Positions 8,309 through 15,494 of a stretch of DNA of 64,000 bases are shown piece after piece. The DNA lies in contig JBOZRQ010000010.1 in NCBI GenBank assembly GCA_050789255.1, forward strand, positions 124,001-188,000, written 5' to 3'. Positions within the stretch are counted from its first letter, which is position 1, and every line of letters starts with the position of its first letter. The translations under genes were made by a program, and so were the position numbers. This DNA comes from JBOZRQ01 sp050789255. Lineage in GTDB: Bacteria; Bacillota; Sulfobacillia; Symbiobacteriales; Symbiobacteriaceae. The notes under the pieces were generated by a model. It was given only the letters and a program-made list of their open reading frames with translations, was not told the DNA's origin and searched no databases.

Positions 8309-9982
8309 CTACTCCTCTGCGAAGGCGACTCGCTTGACCTGGTCCAGGGTGGTCAGCCCGGCCGCCGCCTTGGCGAGGCCGTCCTGCCAGAGGGTCTGCA
8401 TGCCGGCCTGCCTGGCCGCCTCGTGGATCCGCAGGGCCGGGGCGCGCTGGGTGACCAGCTCACGCACCGCCCCGTTGACCGGCAGCAGTTCCACGAGGGC
8501 AAGCCGGCCCGAGTAGCCCGTCCGGTCACAGTGGCCGCATCCGGTGGCACGGTACATGGTGGTGCCGGCGAGGCCGGCGGACTCCAGCAGGTGGTAGTCC
8601 GGGTCCTCGCGGTCGACCAAGTAGGGCTCCCGGCAGCGCTGGCACAGCCTGCGCACAAGGCGCTGCGACAGCACCCCCACCAGGGAGGAGGCGAGCAGGA
8701 AGGGCTCGATGCCCATGTCGATGAGGCGCCCGGCGGCGCCTGCGGCCTGATTGGTGTGCAGGGTGCTGAGCACCAGGTGGCCGGTCAGGGCCGCCCGCAC
8801 GGCGATGTCTGCCGTCTCGCTGTCACGGACCTCGCCGACCATGATCACGTCGGGGTCCTGGCGCAGGAAGGCGCGCAGGCCCGCAGCGAAGCTGAGCCCG
8901 GCCTTGTTGTTCACCTGCACCTGGTTGACGCCCGGCAGAAAGTACTCCACCGGATCCTCCACCGTGATGATGTGCCGACTGGAGTGGTTGATCTCGCTCA
9001 GGCCGGCCATGAGCGTGGTCGACTTGCCGCTGCCGGTCGGGCCAGTCACCAGGAAGAGGCCGTTGGGCTTGGCCAGCATCGCCCGCAGGGATGCGAGCAC
9101 ATCGGCCGGCAGGCCCAGCTCTCCGAGCCCCAGCACCGTGGCGCTGCGGTCCAGGATACGGATGGCCACCTTTTCGCCGTAGATGGTCGGCACCGAGCTG
9201 ACCCGCAGGTCGAGCCGGCGGCCCTGCAGCTCCACCTCAATACGGCCATCCTGGGGGATGCGGCGCTCGGCAATGTCCATGCCTGCCATGACCTTGATGC
9301 GGGAGAGGACCGACTGGAGCGAGGCCTTCGGCAGGGGGGCGCCCTCCTGCAGGGCGCCGTCGATCCGGTAGCGGATGCGGACCTGCTTCTCCACGGGCTC
9401 CACATGGATGTCGGTGGCCCGCTGGCTGAGCGCCTGGGTGACCAGGCTGTTGACCAGCTTGACCACACCGCTCTCGTCGACCTCTTCCAGGTCATAGGCA
9501 CGGCTGCCGCCCTCGGTGGGCTGGCTGGTATCGACGGTGGCTGCCCGCAGGGCATAGGCCTTCAGCATGGCTCGGTGGACCGCCTTCTCGGGCGAGACCA
9601 CCGGCTTGACTCGCCGGCCGCTCTGCAGGCTCAGGTCATCGATCGCCATGAAGTTCAGAGGGTCAGCCATCGCGACGACCAGCGTGTTCCCCTCAAGGCG
9701 AAGTGGCACCACCCGGTGCTTCTTGGCGAGGTCCTCGCTCACCAGGGCGGTGACGCTGGGGTCGATCTGTTGTTCGGGGTTGGGGACGAACGGGTAGCGC
9801 AACTGATCGGCCAGCGTGTTCAGCATGTCGAACTCCGTGACAAAGCCGAGGGCGCAGAGCACCTCGCCCAGCCGTCCCCCGGTCCTCTTCTGGGTCTCCA
9901 GGGCGGTCTCCAGCTGCTTCGGTGAAATCAGCCGGGCCGCAAGCAGAATATCGCCCAGGCGCATCGTGGCTGCGGGAGCCAT
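8309..9982 (-). CDS. pilB: PilB, type IV pilus extension ATPase
   Basis: A 557-aa GspE/PilB ATPase. It has an N-terminal MshEN-type domain (RLGDILLAARLISPKQLETA), Walker A GPTGSGKSTT, Asp box, Walker B region DPDVIMVGEVRDSETADIA with the His box GHLVLSTLHTN, and a tetracysteine zinc site (CQRC and CGHC near the C-terminus). It powers pilus extension. ATG 9982 is chosen because GGGAGGTG lies six bases upstream; in-frame ATGs at 9988 and 10003 overlap or precede that site. It is the first gene of the operon. No pilT retraction ATPase is visible here. Confidence 0.93.
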   Translation of the reverse strand: MAPAATMRLGDILLAARLISPKQLETALETQKRTGGRLGEVLCALGFVTEFDMLNTLADQLRYPFVPNPEQQIDPSVTALVSEDLAKKHRVVPLRLEGNTLVVAMADPLNFMAIDDLSLQSGRRVKPVVSPEKAVHRAMLKAYALRAATVDTSQPTEGGSRAYDLEEVDESGVVKLVNSLVTQALSQRATDIHVEPVEKQVRIRYRIDGALQEGAPLPKASLQSVLSRIKVMAGMDIAERRIPQDGRIEVELQGRRLDLRVSSVPTIYGEKVAIRILDRSATVLGLGELGLPADVLASLRAMLAKPNGLFLVTGPTGSGKSTTLMAGLSEINHSSRHIITVEDPVEYFLPGVNQVQVNNKAGLSFAAGLRAFLRQDPDVIMVGEVRDSETADIAVRAALTGHLVLSTLHTNQAAGAAGRLIDMGIEPFLLASSLVGVLSQRLVRRLCQRCREPYLVDREDPDYHLLESAGLAGTTMYRATGCGHCDRTGYSGRLALVELLPVNGAVRELVTQRAPALRIHEAARQAGMQTLWQDGLAKAAAGLTTLDQVKRVAFAEE

Positions 9983-10149
9983 CACCATCACCTCCCACTC
10001 CATCCAAATTCAGTCGACATTGTTCGACAGTACCTTTCGGATTCCTTCCCGGAAACCCTTGGGAGAGTAGGCTTTGACCATTGTTCAATTCTGTCTATGT
10101 GTTGACCCCCACAAAGCTTAGCTGGGCGCCGTACTCTCTAGCGCTAGAC

Positions 10150-10177
10150 AATATACACGAACAATCGTTGGGCACAA
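10150..10177 (-). promoter_or_regulatory. Candidate promoter of the pil operon
   Basis: On the minus strand TTGTGC (10172-10177), a 16-base spacer and TATATT (10150-10155) precede pilB, leaving a leader of about 160 bases. The -10 is good and the -35 weak. Confidence 0.4.
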
Positions 10178-10210
10178 ACCGCATATTCCCCGCGGACGCC
10201 CGTAACCGAG

Positions 10211-10250
10211 AGGCCTGCAGCATGCCACCGCTGCGGGCCTTTCGGCATTT
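10211..10250 (+). terminator. Hairpin with T tail in the pilB upstream region
   Basis: AGGCCTGCAGC at 10211-10221 pairs with GCTGCGGGCCT at 10230-10240 (one G-T pair), followed by TTCGGCATTTT. No plus-strand gene lies just upstream, so it may end or attenuate a leader transcript. Confidence 0.5.
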
Positions 10251-10328
10251 TGGCGCCACGGCAGGAGTGAGCCAAAGCGTTATGGAACAGGTTATATTGG
10301 CGATTTAGAAGGAGTGAGACGACTCGGC

Positions 10329-10562
10329 ATGTCAGAAGAAAAGTACCGGCGGTTCCGCCTGGTTCGGAAGGTAAAGTCCGAGCAGCCCGCTCCCCCTCCC
10401 CCGCCCCCGGCGGAAGAGGATGATGCCGACCAGGGCACTCCGGAGATGGACCGCTCGTTACGGCACGGATGCTCAGGCTGCCTGCGGGTGACGGGCCTGA
10501 TCTTTGCCATCATGGTGGCGTCAATCATTGGCACTTGTTTTATTAACTGGGGCAATAAGTAA
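10329..10562 (+). CDS. Small proline-rich single-pass membrane protein
   Basis: A 77-aa protein. The basic N-terminus MSEEKYRRFRLVRKVK is followed by a run of prolines and an acidic patch (residues 22-40), two cysteines (CSGC), and one C-terminal membrane span (GLIFAIMVASIIGTCFI). ATG 10329 is used; AAGGAG lies 14 bases upstream, rather far, and GTG 10314 is possible but overlaps that site. It lies between the pil operon and a PilX-like gene on the same strand as the latter, so it may be a pilus accessory protein. Family not recognised. Confidence 0.55.
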   Translation: MSEEKYRRFRLVRKVKSEQPAPPPPPPAEEDDADQGTPEMDRSLRHGCSGCLRVTGLIFAIMVASIIGTCFINWGNK

Positions 10563-10630
10563 GCGACAGGGATTCCCCCTCTGCGCAGCGTACCATTGGT
10601 GCGATACCGTGCAGCAGGGGGTTATCTTTT

Positions 10631-11887
10631 TTGCGCGCAAAGCAGCCCGCCCCCGCCACCGGCGGATATGTTCTGGTAACCGTACTGATTGCTCTGGCGG
10701 TCATGTCGCTCCTGGGCGCCGGGGTGCTGAGCCTGGCACAGGGAAGCCTCCGTCAGGCCCGCAAGAATACGGAGATGGAGCAGGCCTTCTACCTGGCGAA
10801 TGCCGGCATGGAGGCGGTGCTCGCCAAGGCCGTGGGCGGCGAGAGTTTGGCCGCCGGAGCCTCCTTGCAGCGCTCCATGTCCGTTGGGCCCAGCCTACAG
10901 GGCACCTACAATGTGCAACTGGCCGCGACGGAGACCAACGGGGTCCTGCGGGTCAGCTCCGAGGGCGTGATGGGCCAGAGCCGCCGCAGCATCACGGCGA
11001 CGCTGTCACAGACGCAGGAGTATCCCTTAACCTACGAGCACCTGGTGTACAGCACTGGGGCGGTCTCGGTGGACAACCATACCGACATTTGCGGCGACCT
11101 GTACGCCGCTGGAGATGTGACCGTTTCGGCCCAGAGCACGCTTTGGGGCAAGACGACGGCCCAGGACCCGGCCTCCCCGTGCCGCGAGGTATTCGGCACA
11201 GGCAAAGTGATCTCTGCCGGCCGAATCACCTTTAACGGACAGGCGATCGCGCAGGGCAACTGGTGCGACGCCACACGCTACGGCCCGGGCTACGCCTGCA
11301 GCAGCCCGCCCGCCAAGCTGAGCATGTCGGTGCCCACCTCCGCATCGCTCAAGAGCCGGGCGACCCGGCTTTACGTGCGGGACGCCACCCTCTGTGTGGG
11401 GCGCCCCCCCGGGACCTGCACGGTAGTGCCTGCAGGGTACACGCTAACCCTTACGGGCGCCTCCACCTACGGGACCGACCTGATCTTTGTGGACGGCAAC
11501 GTTACGGTGGGAACTGCCGGGTGGTTTCCCACGGGGCTAGTTACGGTGGCGGCGACCGGTTCGGTGCAGTTTCTGGGCCGTACACAGACCAATCCGATCG
11601 CCTGTGCCAAGCCGGACAGTTGCGCCGTGGCGTTCATCTCGGAGGGGCCGCAGACGGTGGACCGCAGCGTCTTTGTGTCGGGGACCTTCATCACCTCCAA
11701 CACCGCGGTCGGCTTTACCTGGGGCAACTCTGCGGAGATTCGCGGCGTGGTGCTGGCGCCGAAGGTGGCGTCGGGCAACCACGGCACCTTCTATCCCCTC
11801 CGGCAGTCGGAGGTCTGGCTGCCGCCGGGCGTGCCTGCACCGAGCACCGCATCCTCGGGCACCCGGTTCCAAAACTGGTCGGAGTAA
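10631..11887 (+). CDS. PilX-like pilus assembly/prepilin-type protein
   Basis: A 418-aa protein starting at TTG 10631. Its N-terminus MRAKQPAPATGG|YVLVTVLIALAVM looks like a prepilin leader and helix but lacks the usual Glu at +5. The next region, EMEQAFYLANAGMEAVLA, matches the PilX N-terminal family. The rest is a long Thr/Ser/Val-rich, beta-type exported domain with several cysteines (DICGDLYAAG, YACSSP, LCVGRPPGTC) and repeated V-T/G patterns like a bactofilin or adhesin-type right-handed helix. A role as minor pilin or tip component is inferred from the N-terminus and the adjacent pil operon. A terminator follows. Confidence 0.7.
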   Translation: MRAKQPAPATGGYVLVTVLIALAVMSLLGAGVLSLAQGSLRQARKNTEMEQAFYLANAGMEAVLAKAVGGESLAAGASLQRSMSVGPSLQGTYNVQLAATETNGVLRVSSEGVMGQSRRSITATLSQTQEYPLTYEHLVYSTGAVSVDNHTDICGDLYAAGDVTVSAQSTLWGKTTAQDPASPCREVFGTGKVISAGRITFNGQAIAQGNWCDATRYGPGYACSSPPAKLSMSVPTSASLKSRATRLYVRDATLCVGRPPGTCTVVPAGYTLTLTGASTYGTDLIFVDGNVTVGTAGWFPTGLVTVAATGSVQFLGRTQTNPIACAKPDSCAVAFISEGPQTVDRSVFVSGTFITSNTAVGFTWGNSAEIRGVVLAPKVASGNHGTFYPLRQSEVWLPPGVPAPSTASSGTRFQNWSE

Positions 11888-11894
11888 TGAAGAA

Positions 11895-11930
11895 GGGCCG
11901 GGGAGCGTTGTGCTCTCCGGCCCCATTCTT
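11895..11930. terminator. Bidirectional terminator
   Basis: GGGCCGGGGAGC pairs with GCTCTCCGGCCC at 11895-11923 (one G-T pair), followed by ATTCTTT. It separates the PilX-like gene from the converging L,D-transpeptidase gene. Confidence 0.75.
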
Positions 11931-13114
11931 TAGGGATTCAGGTGGATCGACGGCCCGTCGACCGTCATGGAGAGTGCGAGGCGGGCAGCAAGGACCGCTG
12001 CGCCCGTGTAGGCCCGACCAGCGATCAACACGGTGGGGACGGGTTCTCCGCCCACCAGCGCCTCGCGGGTCTCTGCATTCCACCCGACGGCGGCGCCTGC
12101 GGCCTCAGCGACAGCCCGGACGGGGAGCAGGGTCTCGCCGCCCTCGCCCGGTTGGCCCCAACGGCCCAGCAGGGCGCCCTTCAGGAAGACGGGGCTGCCG
12201 GCGGTGATCGTGACCTGGTCCTCAGAACCGCTGTAGGCGACGCCCAGGGCCGCCGCTGCCCCCTCCGCCTCGACGTATCCGGTTGAGCCGCGGACTACGG
12301 TGGGTAGCGGCTGCCCATCAAGGCTGACCGTGCTGGTGGCTGCGTCCCAGGCGAGGCCGGCCGTGACCTTGCCCGCCAGCAGGCGGGCCGCCAGGTAGGC
12401 CTTGCCCTGGTGCAAAATCGTCGGGATGGCTTCGCCGTTGACCGTGGCCGCGGCGTCAAGAGCATAGCGGCCAGGGGCAGCGCCGCTCACCACGGCATCC
12501 GCCTCGATGCCGGCGCCGGTTAGAACTGCGGCCGTCGAACGGCCGCCCATTTCATACACATCGTGGTAGATGGCCAGGTAGCGGCGCCCGTCCTCCCCGT
12601 ACAGTAGCTGGATGGGCTCATACACCACCGTGACCGGGGTGCCTACAGAGACCTGGTCATAGAGCCATTCCACGTCGGGGATGTACATACGGATGCAGCC
12701 CAGCGAGACCAGACTGCCGATGGAGGCCGGGTTGTTGTTGCCGTGGATGCCGTACTCGCCGTTGAAGCCGATCCACCGGGTGCCCAGCGGGTTGGCCGGG
12801 CCCGGGGCCACCGGGTCGCCGCCCCAGGGGGGTTGCCACCACGGGTTCTTTGCCTTGTTCTGCACCTTATAGCTTCCCAGGGGGGTCTGGCTGGAGTACT
12901 TCCCGATGCCGACCGGGAATGCCCGGACCAGCTTTCCCTCCCGGTACCAGTAGAGGGTGCGGGCCGGCAGGTTGACCAGCACGCCGGTGGGTGCGGGCGC
13001 CCTCGGGCCGATGCCCTGCGGGCGGGTCTCCGCTGCCAGGGCAGGGGTTGTCAGCAGCAGGACGGCCAGGGAGAGCGTGGCTGCCACCAACCCTTTCAGT
13101 CGGGACAGGATCAT
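11930..13114 (-). CDS. L,D-transpeptidase (YkuD) with copper amine oxidase-like stalk repeats
   Basis: A 394-aa secreted protein. A signal peptide covers about residues 1-28 (VAATLSLAVLLLTTPALA). The YkuD domain (about 45-165) has the catalytic motif HGNNNPASIGSLVSLGCIRM with His and Cys in place. The C-terminal half holds three short repeats of the copper amine oxidase N-terminal-like type (VNGEAIPTILHQGKAYLAAR and similar), usual in Firmicute wall enzymes. It should cross-link or attach proteins to peptidoglycan through meso-diaminopimelate. GGAGGTGT sits just upstream of ATG 13114. Confidence 0.88.
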   Translation of the reverse strand: MILSRLKGLVAATLSLAVLLLTTPALAAETRPQGIGPRAPAPTGVLVNLPARTLYWYREGKLVRAFPVGIGKYSSQTPLGSYKVQNKAKNPWWQPPWGGDPVAPGPANPLGTRWIGFNGEYGIHGNNNPASIGSLVSLGCIRMYIPDVEWLYDQVSVGTPVTVVYEPIQLLYGEDGRRYLAIYHDVYEMGGRSTAAVLTGAGIEADAVVSGAAPGRYALDAAATVNGEAIPTILHQGKAYLAARLLAGKVTAGLAWDAATSTVSLDGQPLPTVVRGSTGYVEAEGAAAALGVAYSGSEDQVTITAGSPVFLKGALLGRWGQPGEGGETLLPVRAVAEAAGAAVGWNAETREALVGGEPVPTVLIAGRAYTGAAVLAARLALSMTVDGPSIHLNP

Positions 13115-13214
13115 TCATACACCTCCTCATAGCATGACTATGTATGTCTAGGCGGGGAATGCCTGGAACCCGGTAGATGGGCCGGTTCGTCCCATAGATG
13201 AAGGGGGTTATGCC

Positions 13215-13742
13215 GTGCACGTCGTAAAGGCGGGCGCCTGCGTTCGCATCGGCGACCGGTTCGTTTTCATGTTCGGACCCCACCCCTCTGGCAACTATTT
13301 GGGCGTGGTGCGGCTGGGCGGTCACCGGGAAGGCGACGAGACGCCCTGGGAGTGTGCAGCCCGGGAAGTGCTGGAGGAAGCCACGATGCACATTCGCCCA
13401 GTGCGGGTGGGTACCACTTACGTGGTGACCGACGGGGCGCTGACTGAGGTCGACTGGGCGCCCGACGAGGTCCGCCCCCTTATGGTAACCCCGTTCGGTG
13501 ACGGTGTGACCGTGCTCTACCTAGCTGAGTCGGAGGAGACCCCGGCGCCTGATGCGGAGACCAAGGGACTGCTAATGCCGACCTTGGCAGAGCTCCGGCA
13601 CATGATCAGCTCACCAGTGACGCTCGAGCAGTACCTGAACGAGGGCGGGCAGGCGATGATTCGCGTCCCCATGGAGCGTGGGATGCGGCTGGAGTGCTCC
13701 TACCAACTCCGGCTGCTGGCTGAACTGTTGACCTTGCGATGA
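13215..13742 (+). CDS. Nudix hydrolase-family protein
   Basis: A 175-aa protein starting at GTG 13215, six bases after AAGGGGGT. The Nudix box is GHREGDETPWECAAREVLEEATM: G-x5-E-x7-R-E-x2-E-E is intact, but the glycine usually found after EEx is Thr. The metal-binding glutamates are therefore present. A role in hydrolysing a nucleoside diphosphate derivative is inferred from the family; the substrate is unknown. It is flanked by terminators and stands alone. Confidence 0.8.
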   Translation: MHVVKAGACVRIGDRFVFMFGPHPSGNYLGVVRLGGHREGDETPWECAAREVLEEATMHIRPVRVGTTYVVTDGALTEVDWAPDEVRPLMVTPFGDGVTVLYLAESEETPAPDAETKGLLMPTLAELRHMISSPVTLEQYLNEGGQAMIRVPMERGMRLECSYQLRLLAELLTLR

Positions 13743-13748
13743 TAGCAG

Positions 13749-13796
13749 AAGACCACCCCTCGATCCTGTCGAAATGCAGGAGGGGTGGTCTTGGCT
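13749..13796. terminator. Terminator between converging genes
   Basis: AAGACCACCCCT at 13749-13760 pairs with AGGGGTGGTCTT at 13781-13792 and is followed by GGCTTTGG. It sits between the Nudix gene and the converging ridA-type gene. Confidence 0.75.
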
Positions 13797-13814
13797 TTGG
13801 TCGACTATGTTCGA

Positions 13815-14210
13815 CTAATTGTCGGTCTTGGGCCGCATGGCAACCACGTCGATCTCAACGCTGAAGGGGCCGGGGAGGCCGCTCTGGACCGTGGTGCGGG
13901 CGGGGTAGGGCTCGGGGAAGTACTCCTTGTAGACCTCGTTATAGGCCTGGAAGTCCTTCATGTCGGCCAGGTGGGCGGCGACCTTGACCACGTCGTCCAT
14001 GGTGCAGCCGGCGGCGGCGAGGATCGTCCGGATGTTCTCCAGCACCTGGCGGGTCTGGACCCGGACATCGCCCTCGACGATCTCCCGGCTGCCGGGCTTG
14101 AGCGGACCCTGGCCGCTGACGAAGACGAAGTCGCCGGCAATGATGGCCGGGGAGTAGGGACCGGCGGGCACGGGCGCCCCTGCGGGATGGACCGGAATCT
14201 TACGGCTCAT
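13815..14210 (-). CDS. RidA-family enamine/imine deaminase
   Basis: A 131-aa protein that covers the entire RidA/YjgF/UK114 family: GPYSPAIIAGDFVFVSGQ near the start, then VRVQTRQVLENIRTILAAAG, DVVKVAAHLADMKDFQAYNEVY, YFPEPYPARTTVQ with the conserved Arg, and a C-terminal VEIDVVAM. RidA hydrolyses reactive 2-aminoacrylate-type enamines made by PLP enzymes. It lies 18 bases after a lipoprotein gene on the same strand and may be cotranscribed with it. Confidence 0.9.
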   Translation of the reverse strand: MSRKIPVHPAGAPVPAGPYSPAIIAGDFVFVSGQGPLKPGSREIVEGDVRVQTRQVLENIRTILAAAGCTMDDVVKVAAHLADMKDFQAYNEVYKEYFPEPYPARTTVQSGLPGPFSVEIDVVAMRPKTDN

Positions 14211-14228
14211 GTGTAGTCGTCCCCCATT

Positions 14229-15122
14229 CTACGATTTGAGGCGGAGCGTAACGAAACGCCAGGCCTTGTCCTTGTAGGCGAAGAATGCAGCACCGTCCTC
14301 GGCGAGCACCGGGTTGTACCGGGATGCTTCACAGCAGGCGTTGCAGATGATCTTCTCGTAGCCCAGCGGCCAGCGTTTGCCGTCGTAGACCACCCCGTAT
14401 GTACCGTTCTGGCGGACAAAGTGGAACGGCTTTCCTCCGAGCGGAGCCCATCCAAAGGATTCTTCGTACGGGAGCGCTTTGCCTTCCACAACGATCTCAG
14501 CCAGAAGTTCGAGGACCCACTGACCTGAGTTCGTGTCAAGCCGCTTCACCGGGTACTGGGTGAGCGCCGCCGGCACCTCCTGCCGGTATGCCTCCTTCCC
14601 GTCTGCGGTTACTACCACAGCCTGTGAGCCCGCCCTGCTGACCGCGACGAGTCGGTCTCCCGCAAAGACAGGCGGGACCCACATCGCCCTGAGAAAGTCC
14701 CACTCCTGGAGCCCGCCCGGCCGAAGGAGCCAGACCTGGTCTCCGGCATGGCCGATGGCCATCACAAAATCGTTTCCGGAAGCCGCTACGGATGGTTGCC
14801 TCAGAAACGAGAAGCCGCCCCGCACGAGGCGCTGACCCTGGTACAGGTCAAAGGTACCGCCCGAGCTCTTCTTTACCTCATAGCCGAAGGGAGCCAGCGC
14901 AGCGTTCACCTTCACGGTCGAGTCCGCGTCGCGCACCATTGCTGTAGCCAGGATCCCGCTAAGGGCCTCTTCCCTTGCGGTGTTGGGATCAGGAGTTTCA
15001 AGGCTCGATACCTGCTCCTTGATCTCAAACGGCCCTATCACAAGTGATTTTGATTGCTTCGGTGCGGCACAGCCGAGCACGAGGGCGGCTGCCAGCGCCG
15101 CCAGCAAGCGAATTGAGGGCAT
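14229..15122 (-). CDS. Predicted lipoprotein, function unknown
   Basis: A 297-aa protein with signal peptide MPSIRLLAALAAALVLGC and lipobox LVLG|C at about residue 18. The mature part reads as a beta-rich repeat protein, perhaps a small propeller (FVMAIGHAGDQVWLLR, RLVAVSRAGSQAVVVTADGK, NGTYGVVYDGKRWPLGYE), ending with a Cys-rich patch NACCEAS. ATG 15122 follows GGAGGTGG with ideal spacing; the open frame extends upstream across the T-box promoter region but that part is not coding. No specific function is proposed. Confidence 0.7.
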   Translation of the reverse strand: MPSIRLLAALAAALVLGCAAPKQSKSLVIGPFEIKEQVSSLETPDPNTAREEALSGILATAMVRDADSTVKVNAALAPFGYEVKKSSGGTFDLYQGQRLVRGGFSFLRQPSVAASGNDFVMAIGHAGDQVWLLRPGGLQEWDFLRAMWVPPVFAGDRLVAVSRAGSQAVVVTADGKEAYRQEVPAALTQYPVKRLDTNSGQWVLELLAEIVVEGKALPYEESFGWAPLGGKPFHFVRQNGTYGVVYDGKRWPLGYEKIICNACCEASRYNPVLAEDGAAFFAYKDKAWRFVTLRLKS

Positions 15123-15174
15123 GGGTCCACCTCCGTCAGTATGACGATGACCGATACGCCTCCGGTTCCTCCCC

Positions 15175-15203
15175 TTGACTTCATCCAATTCTGCATATAT
15201 GCT
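15175..15203 (+). promoter_or_regulatory. Promoter of the proS T-box transcript
   Basis: TTGACT (15175-15180), a 17-base spacer and TATGCT (15198-15203) lie just upstream of the T-box leader. Spacing and hexamers are close to the sigma-A consensus. Confidence 0.75.
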
Positions 15204-15209
15204 TAGCAC

Positions 15210-15475
15210 CAAGACAGGCAAAGACGGGGAACAGTACCTGCGAGGCGATGTGCAGAGAGCCGGCCACCTGGTGCAAGGCCGGACTTCAAGACCGCAGCGA
15301 ACCCACCCCTGAGCCGGCGGTGACAAACCGTCCCGGAGGCCCTCCGTTATCACAGGGCGCCCCATTGATGGCAGCCATGCCTGCGTGGGTCTGAGCGGGC
15401 CGCGCAGGTGTGTGGCTCGAAACGAAGGTGGTACCGCGGATCAACCCCGCCCTTTAACCAAGGGCGGGGTATTTT
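15210..15475 (+). promoter_or_regulatory. T-box riboswitch leader (proline) with terminator
   Basis: The conserved T-box sequence AAGGTGGTACCGCGG spans about 15425-15439. Stem I elements AGAGAGCCGG and GGTGCAAGGCCGG occur at about 15254-15282. The specifier loop GAACCCACCCCTGAG at 15299 onward places codon CCC (Pro) at 15302-15304, followed by the usual A. The terminator stem CCCCGCCC/GGGCGGGG (15445-15469) with TATTTTC ends the leader. Uncharged tRNA-Pro pairing with the specifier and the T-box bulge would favour the antiterminator and allow proS expression. Confidence 0.93.
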
Positions 15476-15494
15476 CATTGTGGGGGTGGATGAC

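Larger units (their letters stand above)
10004..10328. other. Non-coding divergent region between pilB and the small membrane-protein gene
   Basis: This stretch holds the pilB leader and promoter candidate, an 11-bp hairpin (10211-10240) followed by TTCGGCATTTT, and a plus-strand TATATT (10293-10298) that may be a -10 element. GGGCACAAACC...GGACGCC at about 10170-10200 superficially recalls a c-di-GMP riboswitch but the rest of that fold cannot be drawn. No credible protein gene is present. Confidence 0.5.

Noticed and set aside
8423..9925. 500-codon open frame opposite pilB
   Set aside because: pilB has unmistakable motifs; the antisense frame has none and no ribosome site.
10160..10250. 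Cyclic di-GMP riboswitch upstream of the small membrane-protein gene
   Set aside because: Only fragments (GGGCA-AAACC, GGACGC) match; the second helix and its conserved loop cannot be formed. Kept only as a weak finding.
15408..15494. Upstream extension of the proS frame
   Set aside because: It runs through the T-box and terminator of the leader; ATG 15495 has the ribosome site.
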